Source: CAZDIO01 sp964505555 (GTDB lineage Bacteria; Bdellovibrionota_C; UBA2361; SZUA-149; CAZDIO01). From it: a DNA stretch of 64,000 nucleotides. Below, piece after piece: positions 9,403 to 19,100 of this stretch (within the stretch, counting starts at the first letter, position 1; each line of letters opens with the position of its first letter). The DNA is taken from the NCBI GenBank assembly GCA_964505555.1, contig CAZDIO010000117.1:24897-88896 (forward strand), read 5' to 3'. Made by a program: the position numbers and the translations under genes. Under the pieces are notes generated by a model. The model did not search any database. It saw nothing but the letters and a program-made list of their open reading frames with translations, and was not told the DNA's origin.

Positions 9403-10707
9403 TTAGAAGTTGTTTTTCCGTAGTAGCTCCACCTCATCGTGAAAAAGAACGGAGAGATCTTCTCGTGATCGAATAAGCCAACTCTCTGCCCCACGAACAA
9501 GTACTTCCGCAGGATTTCCACGAGAGTTGTAGTGAGACGCCATGGAAAACCCGTACGCTCCGGTATCACAAATCGCAAGAAACTCTCCTGCTTTGATCTC
9601 AGGAAGTTTCCTTCTTTCTGCAAAAGTATCGCTGCTTTCACAAATGGGCCCTACAATATCCACTTCGTAATCTTTTCCTCCTACGCCCTCGCCACTGACC
9701 TTTTTTATATCATGATCGGCATGATAGAAAGCGGTTCTTATAAAATCATTAAATCCCGCATCAACGATAACAAAGGTTTTTTGAGAGTGCTTCTTTGTAT
9801 AAAGGACCTTTGTAAGAAGTACTCCAGCATGGGCAAAAATATATCGCCCAGGCTCGAAGATGAGCATTACTCCGCGCGGTCCAGTAAGAAGCTCTTGAAA
9901 CATCTCTTTAACAAGTGCACCATACTCCTCCACTTCGGGAACAACCTCTCCTGAGTAAGAGACGGCTAAACCACCGCCAAGATCAAGAACGGAAAGGCTA
10001 GGAAGAAAGCTCTGGAGTTGAGAAACCACCTCCTTGATCTCTGCAAATGCCTCTTTTAATACTGATAAGTCTGTCAACATTGATCCGATATGACAACCAA
10101 CCCCTTCAAACGAGAGATGAGAAAATTCTTGGTGCCGACGATACAATGAGAGTGCCTGCTCTACAGGAAGTCCAAACTTATGAGTATGAAGTCCCGTACT
10201 AATATGGGGATGAGTTTTTCCATCGACGTTGGGATTCATGCGAAGGCTTACCCGCACGGAAGCTCTCCCAGAGCTTTTCGCCAACTCATTAATACGAAAA
10301 AGTTCAGCTTCCGATTCCACTTGAAACATGAATATTCCTAAAGAGATTGCAGAAAGAATCTCCTCATCAGTTTTTCCAACACCTGAAAAGACAACTTTGC
10401 TCATCTCGCCTCCGGCTTGAACCACCCGACCCAACTCCCCACCAGAGACAACATCAAAACCACTCCCCTCTTTCGCAAGAAGCGAAAGGAGTGAGAGATT
10501 ACTATTGGCCTTGACAGAGACGCAGATTAGTGAGCGGCAATCTACAAATGTTTGTTGAAATCTCCGCAGCGCCCCGAGAAGTGAAGCTTCACTATAGACA
10601 TAGAGTGGGGTTTTCCATTGTGCAGCAAGAGCAGAAAGCGCTACTTGCTCACAATGTAACTCTTTTTGTGGCCCGAAACGAGAAAAGTGTGGATTTTGTC
10701 CATTCAC
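9403..10707 (-). CDS. lysA: Diaminopimelate decarboxylase
   Basis: PLP enzyme that converts meso-diaminopimelate to lysine. 434 residues. TPLYVYSEASL leads into the barrel; the PLP Lys is in VSVKANSN (about 65); HKFGLP and GCHIGS follow; GGGLAVSY and EPGRYI bind phosphate; the catalytic CESSDTF and GAYGFSMASHYNSR lie near the C-terminus. The start codon overlaps the stop of the upstream lipoprotein gene (ATGA), so translation is likely coupled. Confidence 0.96.
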   Translation of the reverse strand: MNGQNPHFSRFGPQKELHCEQVALSALAAQWKTPLYVYSEASLLGALRRFQQTFVDCRSLICVSVKANSNLSLLSLLAKEGSGFDVVSGGELGRVVQAGGEMSKVVFSGVGKTDEEILSAISLGIFMFQVESEAELFRINELAKSSGRASVRVSLRMNPNVDGKTHPHISTGLHTHKFGLPVEQALSLYRRHQEFSHLSFEGVGCHIGSMLTDLSVLKEAFAEIKEVVSQLQSFLPSLSVLDLGGGLAVSYSGEVVPEVEEYGALVKEMFQELLTGPRGVMLIFEPGRYIFAHAGVLLTKVLYTKKHSQKTFVIVDAGFNDFIRTAFYHADHDIKKVSGEGVGGKDYEVDIVGPICESSDTFAERRKLPEIKAGEFLAICDTGAYGFSMASHYNSRGNPAEVLVRGAESWLIRSREDLSVLFHDEVELLRKNNF

Positions 10708-11186
10708 GTTGGAAGCTGAAGCGTTTCAATGACGCTTGTCTCTCCGATAAATGTTACCCGTATCAAGGTTGAGGAAACTCCCTCCACCCGACTTTCATTG
10801 ATGGGCACAACAATATATTCATATCGTTTCCCCGGCTGAACTTCCTCGTCACGATATGCAAATTTGGTCATCTTTGGCTCGGCTGCTTTGGGATCGTCTT
10901 TTTTGAACTGGGGGAGCATCACGCGCTTTAATAATTCAAAACTTACCTCTTCATCTTTTTCTAACTCTCGTCGTTTTACCGCAAAACCAGCAAGATCAAT
11001 AAGGGGATCTCCTTTTGCGTTTGTGGTTGGCGCTTCCCAACGAAGAACAATCGCATCAACTTCGCTAACCACGGTGAGAAATTGAACTGAACTTGGTGCT
11101 GTTTCTTCTGGCGGACGTGGGTTCTCTTTTCGACCGCATGAAAATAAAAAGACACTTGCTAAAGCGAAGAGAAGAATCTGACGCAT
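10704..11186 (-). CDS. Lipoprotein with fibronectin-III-like domain, upstream of lysA
   Basis: 160 residues from the ATG at 11184-11186. A signal peptide ends in a lipobox (SVFLFSC), and the mature protein would begin CGRKENPRPPEE, followed by a region with FN3-like character (VDAIVLRWEAP near its start, KRYEYIVVPINESRVEG near its end). A longer open frame reaches 11447, but the signal peptide sets the start. The position directly before lysA, and the Cys-Gly-x-Lys...Pro start, recall the small LptM/LppL lipoproteins found beside lysA or dapF in proteobacteria; here a beta domain is added. That parallel is inference. Confidence 0.78.
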   Translation of the reverse strand: MRQILLFALASVFLFSCGRKENPRPPEETAPSSVQFLTVVSEVDAIVLRWEAPTTNAKGDPLIDLAGFAVKRRELEKDEEVSFELLKRVMLPQFKKDDPKAAEPKMTKFAYRDEEVQPGKRYEYIVVPINESRVEGVSSTLIRVTFIGETSVIETLQLPT

Positions 11187-11283
11187 TGATGGAGCCCTCA
11201 AGCTAATCTTTCTGTTGCTGCAATCCGAAGGGCCCGGCAACAACAGAGAAGGCGTTAATAAATTTACAGCTATGGAGTAGAAA

Positions 11284-12669
11284 CTACAGTATAAACCTAG
11301 ACAGATCAACATCTTCAACGATGTTTTGCAGTCGGTTCCTGACATAAGCACGATCAATAGTAATTGTCTGACCAGCGTAGTTTGGCGCAAGAAAGGAGAC
11401 CTCCTCAAGAAGCTTCTCAAGAAGGGTATGGAGCCTTCGTGCCCCAATGTTTTCAGTTTTTGCGTTTACTTCAGCGGTAAGTCGGGCGATCTCCTCGATT
11501 CCATCCTGTTTAAAATCTAAGGTAACCTCTTCAGTTTTTAGTAACGCTTGATACTGTTTCGTCAGTGCATTTTGTGGTTCGCTTAAAATTCTTACAAAAT
11601 GCTCCGCTGTCAGGCTTTTTAGCTCAACTCGGATCGGAAAACGTCCCTGAAACTCTGGCATCAAATCTGAGGGCTTACTGATGTGAAACGCTCCAGAGGC
11701 AATAAATAAAATGTGATCTGTTTTTACAGTCCCATATTTCGTAGACACCGTACTTCCTTCCACAAGCGGAAGAAGATCTCTCTGCACCCCCTCACGGGAG
11801 ACATCAGGACCACGCGAGGAATCTTTGCCACAGATCTTATCTATTTCGTCAATAAAGACTATTCCTAATTGCTCAGCTCTTCGAATCGCAAGTCGAGTCA
11901 CTGATTCATGGTCAAGTAAGTTTTCTTGCGCTTCCTGGATGAGAATTGGGCGAGCATCTTTTACTGAAAGTTTTCGCCGTTCGCGTTGTTTCGGAAGCAT
12001 GTTTGAAAACATCTCTTTGAGCTGACCCTCCACTTCACCCATCCCCGGAGGGCCTAAGATCTCTAAGTGCGTGCTCATTTGCTTTGTCGTTTCGATTTCA
12101 ACACTTCGCTCTTCTAGCTTCCCTTCTTGGAGCATCTTTCGTAGTTTCTCTCGAGTGCCTGTCTGAGTCTCTCGATCGTCACTAAGCGCACTCTCAGAAG
12201 GGGAGTCGGGAAGGAGAAAATCAAGAAGTTGTTCCTCTGCTAGATTTTTTGCTCGTTCATAGACTTTTTCACGCTCTTCTCGTTTTACAAGATTCACAGA
12301 AACCTCAATCAGATCTCGAATAATAGATTCCACGTCTCGACCTACGTACCCGATCTCTGTAAACTTTGAAGCCTCTACCTTAATAAAAGGGGCTCCGGAG
12401 AGCTTTGCAAGTCGTCTCGATATCTCCGTCTTTCCAACCCCTGTTGGCCCAATCATAATGATATTTTTCGGTGTGATCTCTTCACGGATCTCATTTGGAA
12501 CTTGAAGCCTTCGCCAACGATTGCGAAGTGCGATCGCGACAGCTCGTTTTGCCTCGTCTTGAGAGATTACATAACGATCAAGCTCCTGCACAACTTCTGT
12601 GGGAGTAAGTGCCTGAAGAAAAAGTATCTCATGATCGGGAGTTTCTTGTTTGTTGAGATTAGATTCCAC
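11284..12669 (-). CDS. hslU: ATP-dependent protease ATPase subunit HslU
   Basis: AAA+ unfoldase that feeds substrates to HslV. 461 residues. TPTEVVQELDRYVISQDEAK at the N-terminus, Walker A GPTGVGKTEI (about 75), FTEIGYVGRDVESIIRDL, a long I-domain insertion (about 110-255) with acidic and basic stretches, Walker B VFIDEIDKI, EGVQRDLLPLVEGS, sensor 2 GARRLHTLLEKLLE, and the C-terminal tail DLSRFIL that docks into HslV. It starts at GTG overlapping the hslV TAG by one base, as in many hslVU operons. Confidence 0.97.
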   Translation of the reverse strand: MESNLNKQETPDHEILFLQALTPTEVVQELDRYVISQDEAKRAVAIALRNRWRRLQVPNEIREEITPKNIIMIGPTGVGKTEISRRLAKLSGAPFIKVEASKFTEIGYVGRDVESIIRDLIEVSVNLVKREEREKVYERAKNLAEEQLLDFLLPDSPSESALSDDRETQTGTREKLRKMLQEGKLEERSVEIETTKQMSTHLEILGPPGMGEVEGQLKEMFSNMLPKQRERRKLSVKDARPILIQEAQENLLDHESVTRLAIRRAEQLGIVFIDEIDKICGKDSSRGPDVSREGVQRDLLPLVEGSTVSTKYGTVKTDHILFIASGAFHISKPSDLMPEFQGRFPIRVELKSLTAEHFVRILSEPQNALTKQYQALLKTEEVTLDFKQDGIEEIARLTAEVNAKTENIGARRLHTLLEKLLEEVSFLAPNYAGQTITIDRAYVRNRLQNIVEDVDLSRFIL

Positions 12670-13211
12670 TACTTTTCACCTTTAATCTCTTCGATATGAA
12701 AGCGGTTATTCGTAAAGGGGCATATTTCGGAGGCAATCGTCATGGAGATCTCCGCAATCTCTCGAGCAGATATTGAAGCTCTCCCACCACGAAGGAGAGC
12801 ACGCGCTGCCGAGAGCGCGAAACTTCCACCAGAACCTATTGCCAGCACCCCATCATCTGGCTGAATCACATCTCCCACTCCGGAGAGTAGGTAGAGCGAG
12901 GAGGAATCTCCAACGACCATCATCGCTTCGAGTTTTCTTAAATACCGATCCGTTCGCCAGTCCTTGGCAAGCTCCACCGCAGCTCGAGCTAACTGCCCCC
13001 CATGAGCTCCTAGCTTTGCTTCAAAACGCTCAAAAAGTGTAAAAGAATCTGCAGCGGATCCCGCAAAACCAGCAAGGATCTTCCCCTCAAGAAGGCGTCG
13101 AACCTTGACTGCACCGTGTTTCATAATCGTATTATTCACCGTGACCTGGCCATCTCCCATAAACACCACATCACCTTGGTGGCGAATTGCAAGTATCGTT
13201 GTTGAGTGCAT
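12669..13211 (-). CDS. hslV: ATP-dependent protease peptidase subunit HslV
   Basis: Proteasome-like Ntn hydrolase. The catalytic N-terminal Thr lies in STTILAIRHQGDVV, with FMGDGQVTVNNTIMKHGAVKVRRL, GFAGSAADSFTLFERFE, AAVELAKDWRTDRYLRKLEA and AIGSGGSFALSAARALL following. I place the start at the ATG at 13211 because it leaves a two- or three-residue propeptide before the Thr, as in many homologs. ATG codons at 13235 and 13226 and a TTG at 13253 are upstream alternatives; none has a convincing Shine-Dalgarno. First gene of the hslVU transcript. Confidence 0.95.
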   Translation of the reverse strand: MHSTTILAIRHQGDVVFMGDGQVTVNNTIMKHGAVKVRRLLEGKILAGFAGSAADSFTLFERFEAKLGAHGGQLARAAVELAKDWRTDRYLRKLEAMMVVGDSSSLYLLSGVGDVIQPDDGVLAIGSGGSFALSAARALLRGGRASISAREIAEISMTIASEICPFTNNRFHIEEIKGEK

Positions 13212-13381
13212 CGTTGTTGGGTGCATAGCGCGCATCTTAATGTTAAAAAGCAATTTTTTCGGTTAAAAACTGTATGCAACAGACCAAAAAACGACGAGTG
13301 AAGAAATTCCCTATATTTCTCGTCTTAATTTTGGTTGTTTACTATAAACTTCTTTAGTTCGACGAGCAAAGATACTACGCC

Positions 13382-14740
13382 ATGCTTCAAAGAAAAGAAA
13401 ACGCAACTGCAGTGAAAAAAGAAAATCTCGAAAGCCTTTTTGAAAGTAGACGAAAAAGTCTTATAAAAAAACTAAAGAGTGAAGCTCTACTCATCGCCGC
13501 AGCCCCCGTCGTTCGGCGTCCTCCCGATTTGGAACATTCCTACTTTCAAGATGCAAACTTTTTTTACCTCACCGGATTTGAAGAACCAGAGAGCTTACTG
13601 CTCCTTTTAGGAAGCTCTTCTGGCCCACGAAGCGTTTTATTTGTCCGCGATCGCGAACCAACGTCGGAGCGATGGCTTGGTGAACGGCTTGGTGTAAAAC
13701 GAGCAAAAAAGAAGTTTCGCGTGGATGAAGTTCGAGACATTAAGGAATACGAAACAGCTCTTCCAAAACTCCTCAGTCAGAGTCGTATTCTCCACTATGC
13801 TCCCGGAACTCACTCTGATGTTGATCAGTTTATCTGGAAACTCTTTTCAAGCTCAGGACCACGCACGAGTTTTCCACATACGCTCAAAGATGCCCGACTT
13901 TTATTAAGCGAACTCCGTTTTATCAAGGATCGTTATGAAATTCGAGCGTTGAAACATGTTGTAGACATTACGGCAAATGCGTTTCTTGAAGTTGCTCCCC
14001 GGCTCAAGCATATCTCCAGTGAAGCTCATGCTGCACGGGTGATAGAGGAATGTTTTTCGCAATTTGGTGCAAGTGGCCCATCTTTTCCGACGATCGTTGC
14101 TTCAGGAAAAAACGCAACCTGCCTGCATCACACTCCACGGCTCCAACCACTATGGAAGCGAGAATTGGTGCTCATTGATGCTGGTGCACTCTTTCGGGGA
14201 TACGCCGCTGACATGACGCGAGTATTTCCAGTTTCAGGAAAATTTTCAAAGGCTCAGGGAGATATCTATCAGATTGTCTATGGCGCACTCCAAGCAGCAA
14301 TTTCAAAAGCAAAACCAGAGAGCACCCTGGAAGTTCTCCATCAAGCGGCAGTAAAAGAGCTCACCCAGGGTTTGCTCTCATTAAAAGCCCTCAAGGGCGG
14401 CGATCTTGCTCACCATATAAGCTCAGGTCACTACAAAAAGTTTTACATGCATCGTACCGGACATTTTCTTGGGCTGGATGTACACGACATCCCACCCAAT
14501 TATCACGAAGAGACAGATTCTGTTTTGTCTCATTATGAACGACCCCTTGTCCCTGGGGCTGTAATTACCATTGAGCCCGGACTCTACTTTGATGTAAAAG
14601 ATGAAAAGATCCCCAAACATCTTCGTGGAATCGGTATTCGTCTTGAAGAAGATATCTTGATAACCAATAATGGTTGCGAAGTGCTTTCGCGAAAAATGCC
14701 GATTACAAAAGATGATATTGAACACTTAATGGCCAGCTAA
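13382..14740 (+). CDS. pepP: Xaa-Pro aminopeptidase (M24B, PepP type)
   Basis: Removes N-terminal residues preceding proline. 452 residues. The N-terminal creatinase-like domain contains SYFQDANFFYLTGFEEPES (about 57-75). The pita-bread catalytic domain shows all five metal ligands: Asp in LIDAGA, Asp in AADMTRVFP, His in HRTGHFLGLDVHD, Glu in ITIEPGLYF and Glu in IRLEEDILI. Transcribed divergently from hslV and followed after 31 bases by the SIMPL-domain gene, probably in one operon. Confidence 0.93.
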   Translation: MLQRKENATAVKKENLESLFESRRKSLIKKLKSEALLIAAAPVVRRPPDLEHSYFQDANFFYLTGFEEPESLLLLLGSSSGPRSVLFVRDREPTSERWLGERLGVKRAKKKFRVDEVRDIKEYETALPKLLSQSRILHYAPGTHSDVDQFIWKLFSSSGPRTSFPHTLKDARLLLSELRFIKDRYEIRALKHVVDITANAFLEVAPRLKHISSEAHAARVIEECFSQFGASGPSFPTIVASGKNATCLHHTPRLQPLWKRELVLIDAGALFRGYAADMTRVFPVSGKFSKAQGDIYQIVYGALQAAISKAKPESTLEVLHQAAVKELTQGLLSLKALKGGDLAHHISSGHYKKFYMHRTGHFLGLDVHDIPPNYHEETDSVLSHYERPLVPGAVITIEPGLYFDVKDEKIPKHLRGIGIRLEEDILITNNGCEVLSRKMPITKDDIEHLMAS

Positions 14741-14771
14741 ACGTTGACAGGCAAGGAAAAGGAATAAGAAT

Positions 14772-15461
14772 ATGAACCGAATCATCTTCGTTGGTATCTT
14801 ATTGATCCTCTCTCCACAGGCGCTGGCAGAAATTCCCTCCCCCCTCAGCACTCCTTCTCAAGAAATCGAAGTCTCTGCTGATGCCTGGGCGTGGACCCCT
14901 CCCGATCATGTTCGTGTTACAGTTTTAGTTGAGGCAAGTGGCAAAACCTCGGTCGAGGCATTAAAAGTCCTCCAAGGAAAAGCTGGAACGATTACTGCCG
15001 CCATAAAACAGGTCATTGGCGAAGAGGGAAATATCAACTCTCGTGGAGATGAGATTACACCCACCGGTCAATCAAAGCTTGATACGACAGCAGAAGTGCA
15101 GATGAAACGCTACATCGGGATAGAAACCAAAGCCCTTGAAAAATCCAGCGCGATTATTGATGCGGCGCTAAAAGCAGGTGCCCGATCAATTACGGATGTT
15201 GACTACGCCGTCAGGGATGATCATCAAAACCGACTCCATGCCATTGAAGAAGCAACTCAACGAGCAAAAAACAAAGCCGAAGCGCTTGCGAAATCTCTCG
15301 GCATTACCCTCGGCAGCGTGCTCTCCGCAACCGTTACTGAAGAGAGTGATGGGAGAACTCTCCGCGACAAACGTATCCGCGGCGAAGACGTTGCCGCAAA
15401 TTACCGCGATACCGATTCTCATATTTTTGTATCGCTTCGATTTGGGATTTTAAAGAATTAA
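14772..15461 (+). CDS. Periplasmic SIMPL-domain (DUF541) protein
   Basis: 229 residues. A clear signal peptide ends at LALAEI (about 19), then comes the SIMPL fold: SQEIEVSADAWAWTPPDHV, RDDHQNRLHAIEEATQRAKNK within the conserved helix, AEALAKSLGITLG and a final beta strand. SIMPL proteins are periplasmic or outer-membrane-linked, with oxidative-stress or envelope roles in studied cases; a molecular function is not established. It lies 31 bases after pepP and ends before a hairpin terminator. Confidence 0.88.
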   Translation: MNRIIFVGILLILSPQALAEIPSPLSTPSQEIEVSADAWAWTPPDHVRVTVLVEASGKTSVEALKVLQGKAGTITAAIKQVIGEEGNINSRGDEITPTGQSKLDTTAEVQMKRYIGIETKALEKSSAIIDAALKAGARSITDVDYAVRDDHQNRLHAIEEATQRAKNKAEALAKSLGITLGSVLSATVTEESDGRTLRDKRIRGEDVAANYRDTDSHIFVSLRFGILKN

Positions 15462-15570
15462 AGAGAGCTTTCTTTCTTCTCTCCCAGCCGATAGTCGAAT
15501 CTGTTTACCGCTGCTACTTCTTCCCTGACGATAATGATCAGAATTTGAGAAGTTATTGAAACAAGACGCG

Positions 15571-15605
15571 GGGCCTTCCGAGAATAATCGGCAAGCCCTG
15601 TTTTA
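15571..15605 (+). terminator. Hairpin terminator after the pepP-SIMPL operon
   Basis: GGGCCTTCCGA pairs with TCGGCAAGCCC around a six-base loop (GAATAA), with one mismatch and one wobble, followed by TGTTTTATT. The T-rich tract lies on the plus-strand side. Confidence 0.6.
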
Positions 15606-15620
15606 TTGAAATATTCACTA

Positions 15621-15818
15621 TTAACAAATTATATCTATTGCAACGCAAACTGTTCCATGAGTTTTGAAGTTGCAGCATCGCCACGCAGCACTATCAATAA
15701 CAACGGTGCTACAATTACTTGCTTCAGCATTTACAGGAAATACAAGCACGGGAAGCACAAGAACGAAAACAAGCATCAATGAAAGAAGAGAAAAATATAT
15801 TTCTTTTAACAAAATCAT
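15621..15818 (-). CDS. Small secreted cysteine-rich peptide
   Basis: 65 residues, not recognised. A strong AAGGAG lies eight bases before the ATG, which is the main reason to believe it. Residues 1-33 form a long hydrophobic signal peptide with a plausible AEA cleavage site. The predicted mature part is only about 32 residues and holds five Cys, including an adjacent pair (WRCCNF) and a C-terminal Cys. It sits alone on the reverse strand between two plus-strand genes. It could be a secreted toxin, bacteriocin-like peptide or surface peptide; nothing adjacent looks like a dedicated maturation or immunity gene. Confidence 0.6.
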   Translation of the reverse strand: MILLKEIYFSLLSLMLVFVLVLPVLVFPVNAEASNCSTVVIDSAAWRCCNFKTHGTVCVAIDIIC

Positions 15819-16057
15819 TTCAAAAACTCCTTATCGAAAAACCTCTACAACCTAACCGAGTCAACCACCCAATTGATATCGTTTATGGTCTATTATGAAG
15901 GACTTGAGAAAAAGTGTTTCCTTTCGCCCTAAGCCGCTTCACTCGTTAAACGGATAATTAAACCGCTCAGAACGATTTTTTGCGCTGATTATTCCATAAG
16001 ATTTCCAAGACAATCTTTTTTCCCGTTACCTAAGCGCTCCAAAGCTGTTTTCTCTTG
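15819..16057. other. Intergenic region upstream of the large secreted protein
   Basis: About 240 bases with no gene recognised. The part nearest 15819 contains the leader and presumably the promoter of the Cys-rich peptide on the reverse strand. The rest is AT-rich with no clear repeat. Confidence 0.5.
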
Positions 16058-16073
16058 TGGTACGAAAATTGCA
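16058..16073 (+). promoter_or_regulatory. Candidate sigma-54 (-24/-12) promoter
   Basis: TGGTACGAAAATTGCA matches the consensus TGGYACG-N4-TTGCW, with GG at -24 and GC at -12 exactly ten bases apart. Transcription would begin about 12 bases after the GC, some 30 bases before the GTG at 16116. An enhancer-binding activator would be required; none is adjacent. Confidence 0.6.
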
Positions 16074-16115
16074 GCCCCTTCATTCGGGATCTCTCTTCAC
16101 AGGTGCGATATAATT

Positions 16116-19100
16116 GTGCGGCTTCTATTGAAATTCATTACGCTTCTTCTAGCGCTGTGTAGTATTCTTGCGGCACCCATAGCCTCTGCAGACAACCAGC
16201 GTCCTATCACTCATGTAGGAAGCGTCCTTCGGCATGGTCATGTCGGAGAACCAATGATCTTTGATGCCTCGGAGTCATTTGATCCTGATGGAAACATTGT
16301 AAGCTACACGTGGGAATTCGGAGATGGGACGACGGAGCGTTTAACTCAACCGGTTACTACCCACCGCTATAATCAACAAGGAAACTTTAATGTCGTTCTT
16401 ACCGTTGAGGACAATAACGGAAAAACCAGTTCCAGTGTATTAGATGGAAACTCCCCAGGGGTAAGTATCGCCGGAGAGAATTTCTGTATCGGAGATGGGT
16501 TTTGTTGGGAGAATCCGTGGCCAATTGGTGAAACACTAAACACGGTCTGGGCATTTTCAGGGACAAATGTTTTTGCTGCCGGAAATAGTGGCGTCCTACT
16601 CCAGTTTAATGGATCAAACTGGATCAGACGTGAGACAAACACAAGAGTAGATCTCTCCAGAATGTGGGCCAACGATCCCAACAACATCTGGTTTAGCGGG
16701 GGATATCGATGGAACGGATCCACTATTGTCCCACCTCAGTTAAGCGCTGGTGTTGCTGGAACGGGAGACATCGCAGGAATAAATGTAAACGATGTGTGGA
16801 TGCCGGTTTTGGTAAACGGGACTCGACAAGGCTTGGTTCGCTTTAATGGGACTAGCTGGTCAGCACCACAATTAACAGAAGCTGCTTTTTACTTTATTGG
16901 AAATGTTCAAGGTAAACTCTACGCTTTAAGTGATCGTGGGCTCTATCGCTATACTTCTGGTTCATCGTGGACCTTTCTTTCAAATAGCGGGGCTCCCGAT
17001 GGCGTTGAGAACTATCGTCGGATGTGGGGAAGTTCTGATACTGACATCTGGCTTGTTGGAGCAAATCGGGTAAAACGATGGAATGGCACAAGTTGGGGAA
17101 ATATTCCTGGTGCTCCTACGATATACACCTTTATCGGAGTATGGGGCACTAGTCCTTCAGACGTATTTCTGCTGGGGGATAGTTTTTGTAACTCCTACCG
17201 TTGGAATGGAAGTACGTTTACCTCCATTCCATATTCTTTGACACTTGGTTTTGACAATAATATGGGCGCTATTCACGGCACCGGTCCAAACGATGTCTGG
17301 GGAGTGGGGAATCTGGGTGCCATAACCCATTGGAACGGATCTCAATGGTCCGGGGGTCAGGGAATAAGGGATTTTTCTTCTCCGAGTAAGCAGAGGATTT
17401 TTGGTTCCGGGACCTCTGCGGTATGGACACCAGCCCAGCATTGGGACGGTGGCTCATGGTCATTTCGATCATCCTACGTCGATCGTCCTCACAACAGTAT
17501 GTTTAGTTTCTCAGTGAACGATATTTGGGTGGGAGGATATACCGGTGTATCTCATTTTGATGGAAACAATTGGACAACATACAGCTTGGAGTTTGGCACT
17601 TTTACAAACCTCGATTCGATAATTGACATTTGGGGAGTAAACTCAAATGATCTCTGGGCTCTTAAGGGCGTAGCAGGGAAGTTGTATCATTGGAATGGAA
17701 ACACCTGGTCCATCGTCTCAAATGCTCCGGTCTCATCAATGATTTGGGGTGCTTCACCAAATCAGATCTGGACCGCCGGAACAAACTCCGCAAACACTGA
17801 AGCGACAAACATTATATATTTCTATAATGGATCAAGCTGGGTCCCCCAGTATAATGGCGCTGCAAACGTTCGCATCAACCGTCTCTGGGGAAGCAGCGCC
17901 TCAGATGTCTGGGCCGTAGGAACAAAAGCTGGAACGGGGTTGATTTTACGTTATAACGGCACCACCTGGTCCCAAGTCTCTCCTGCTCCGACGATACCGA
18001 TTCTTAACGACATCTGGGGAAGAGCAGCAAATGATGTTTGGCTTGTGGGTGAAGAAGGAATCGTTCTTCATTGGGATGGAACGCAGTTTGAGATCTTTGA
18101 TGGTGGCACAACAAGAAGATTTACCTCAGTGTGGGCCAGTCCTTTAGAGGTCTGGATTGCTTCTGGAAACGCTATTCTTCGAAGGAAACTCAGCACCACA
18201 ACTCCGCACACTCTAACTACAAATATTGGCTCTGGGCAGGGACGAGTCGATATCGTTCCCCACCAAACAAGTTTTGCATCCGGCAGTGAAGCTACCCTTG
18301 TCGCCGTTCCTGCTCTTTCTCAAGTTTTTACTGGGTGGTCTGGTTGTAGCACGGGAAATCAAAACCCGCTGACGATTACGATGAACACAAACAAAAGCTG
18401 CACCGCTAACTTTGCCCCCGGGTATGTGCTCACCGTTGAGCTCCTCGGTCTTAGTCAAACGATCGGCACAGTGACCATTAGTCCTGACCTTCCTACCTAT
18501 CCCCATGGAACATCTGTTACTTTGACCGCTGCTACTAACCCGGAAAGTGGGTGCTCTAGTTTTCTTGATTGGAACGGAAATCCCGCTGGCTCACAAAACC
18601 CACTAACGATAACAATGAATAGTGACAAACACCTCGCCGCTCGATTCATTACTTCAGGAGCGGCATTACTCACACGATCCGTTAGCAATTCAAGTGCTGG
18701 TATGCTTGATGGAATCGGTAGCACCTCAGGCTCAACAAGCTCCATCAACTGCGACTCAGACACAAGTCTTCCTGTTAGCGTTAACAACGGTTTTTCTCTA
18801 ATCGATATCGTTAATAACGGGCAATCAAAAGGTCCACAAAATCCCTATGCTCTTTTAGACATTCTTTCTAACCACAATGTGCGTGCGTATTTCCGGCAGA
18901 ATGGCGATCTCACCCCTCCGGTTATGAGCTCCTTTACAGTTACAAACTCTGCTGGTCAAACCTTACCTACCGGGTCTACCCTCTCAGGTCTCGTGGCTTT
19001 CCAGACCCAAGTTACTGACAGTGGAGGAGTATATAAGGTTGAGTACTATGCAGGGACCCGCCTCCTTGCCACTGTTTACTATAATGGAAACTCTCCGACG

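Noticed and set aside
14744..14772. TTGACA followed after 16 bases by AAGAAT as a promoter before the SIMPL gene
   Set aside because: The -10 would touch the ATG and leave no leader; co-transcription with pepP is simpler.
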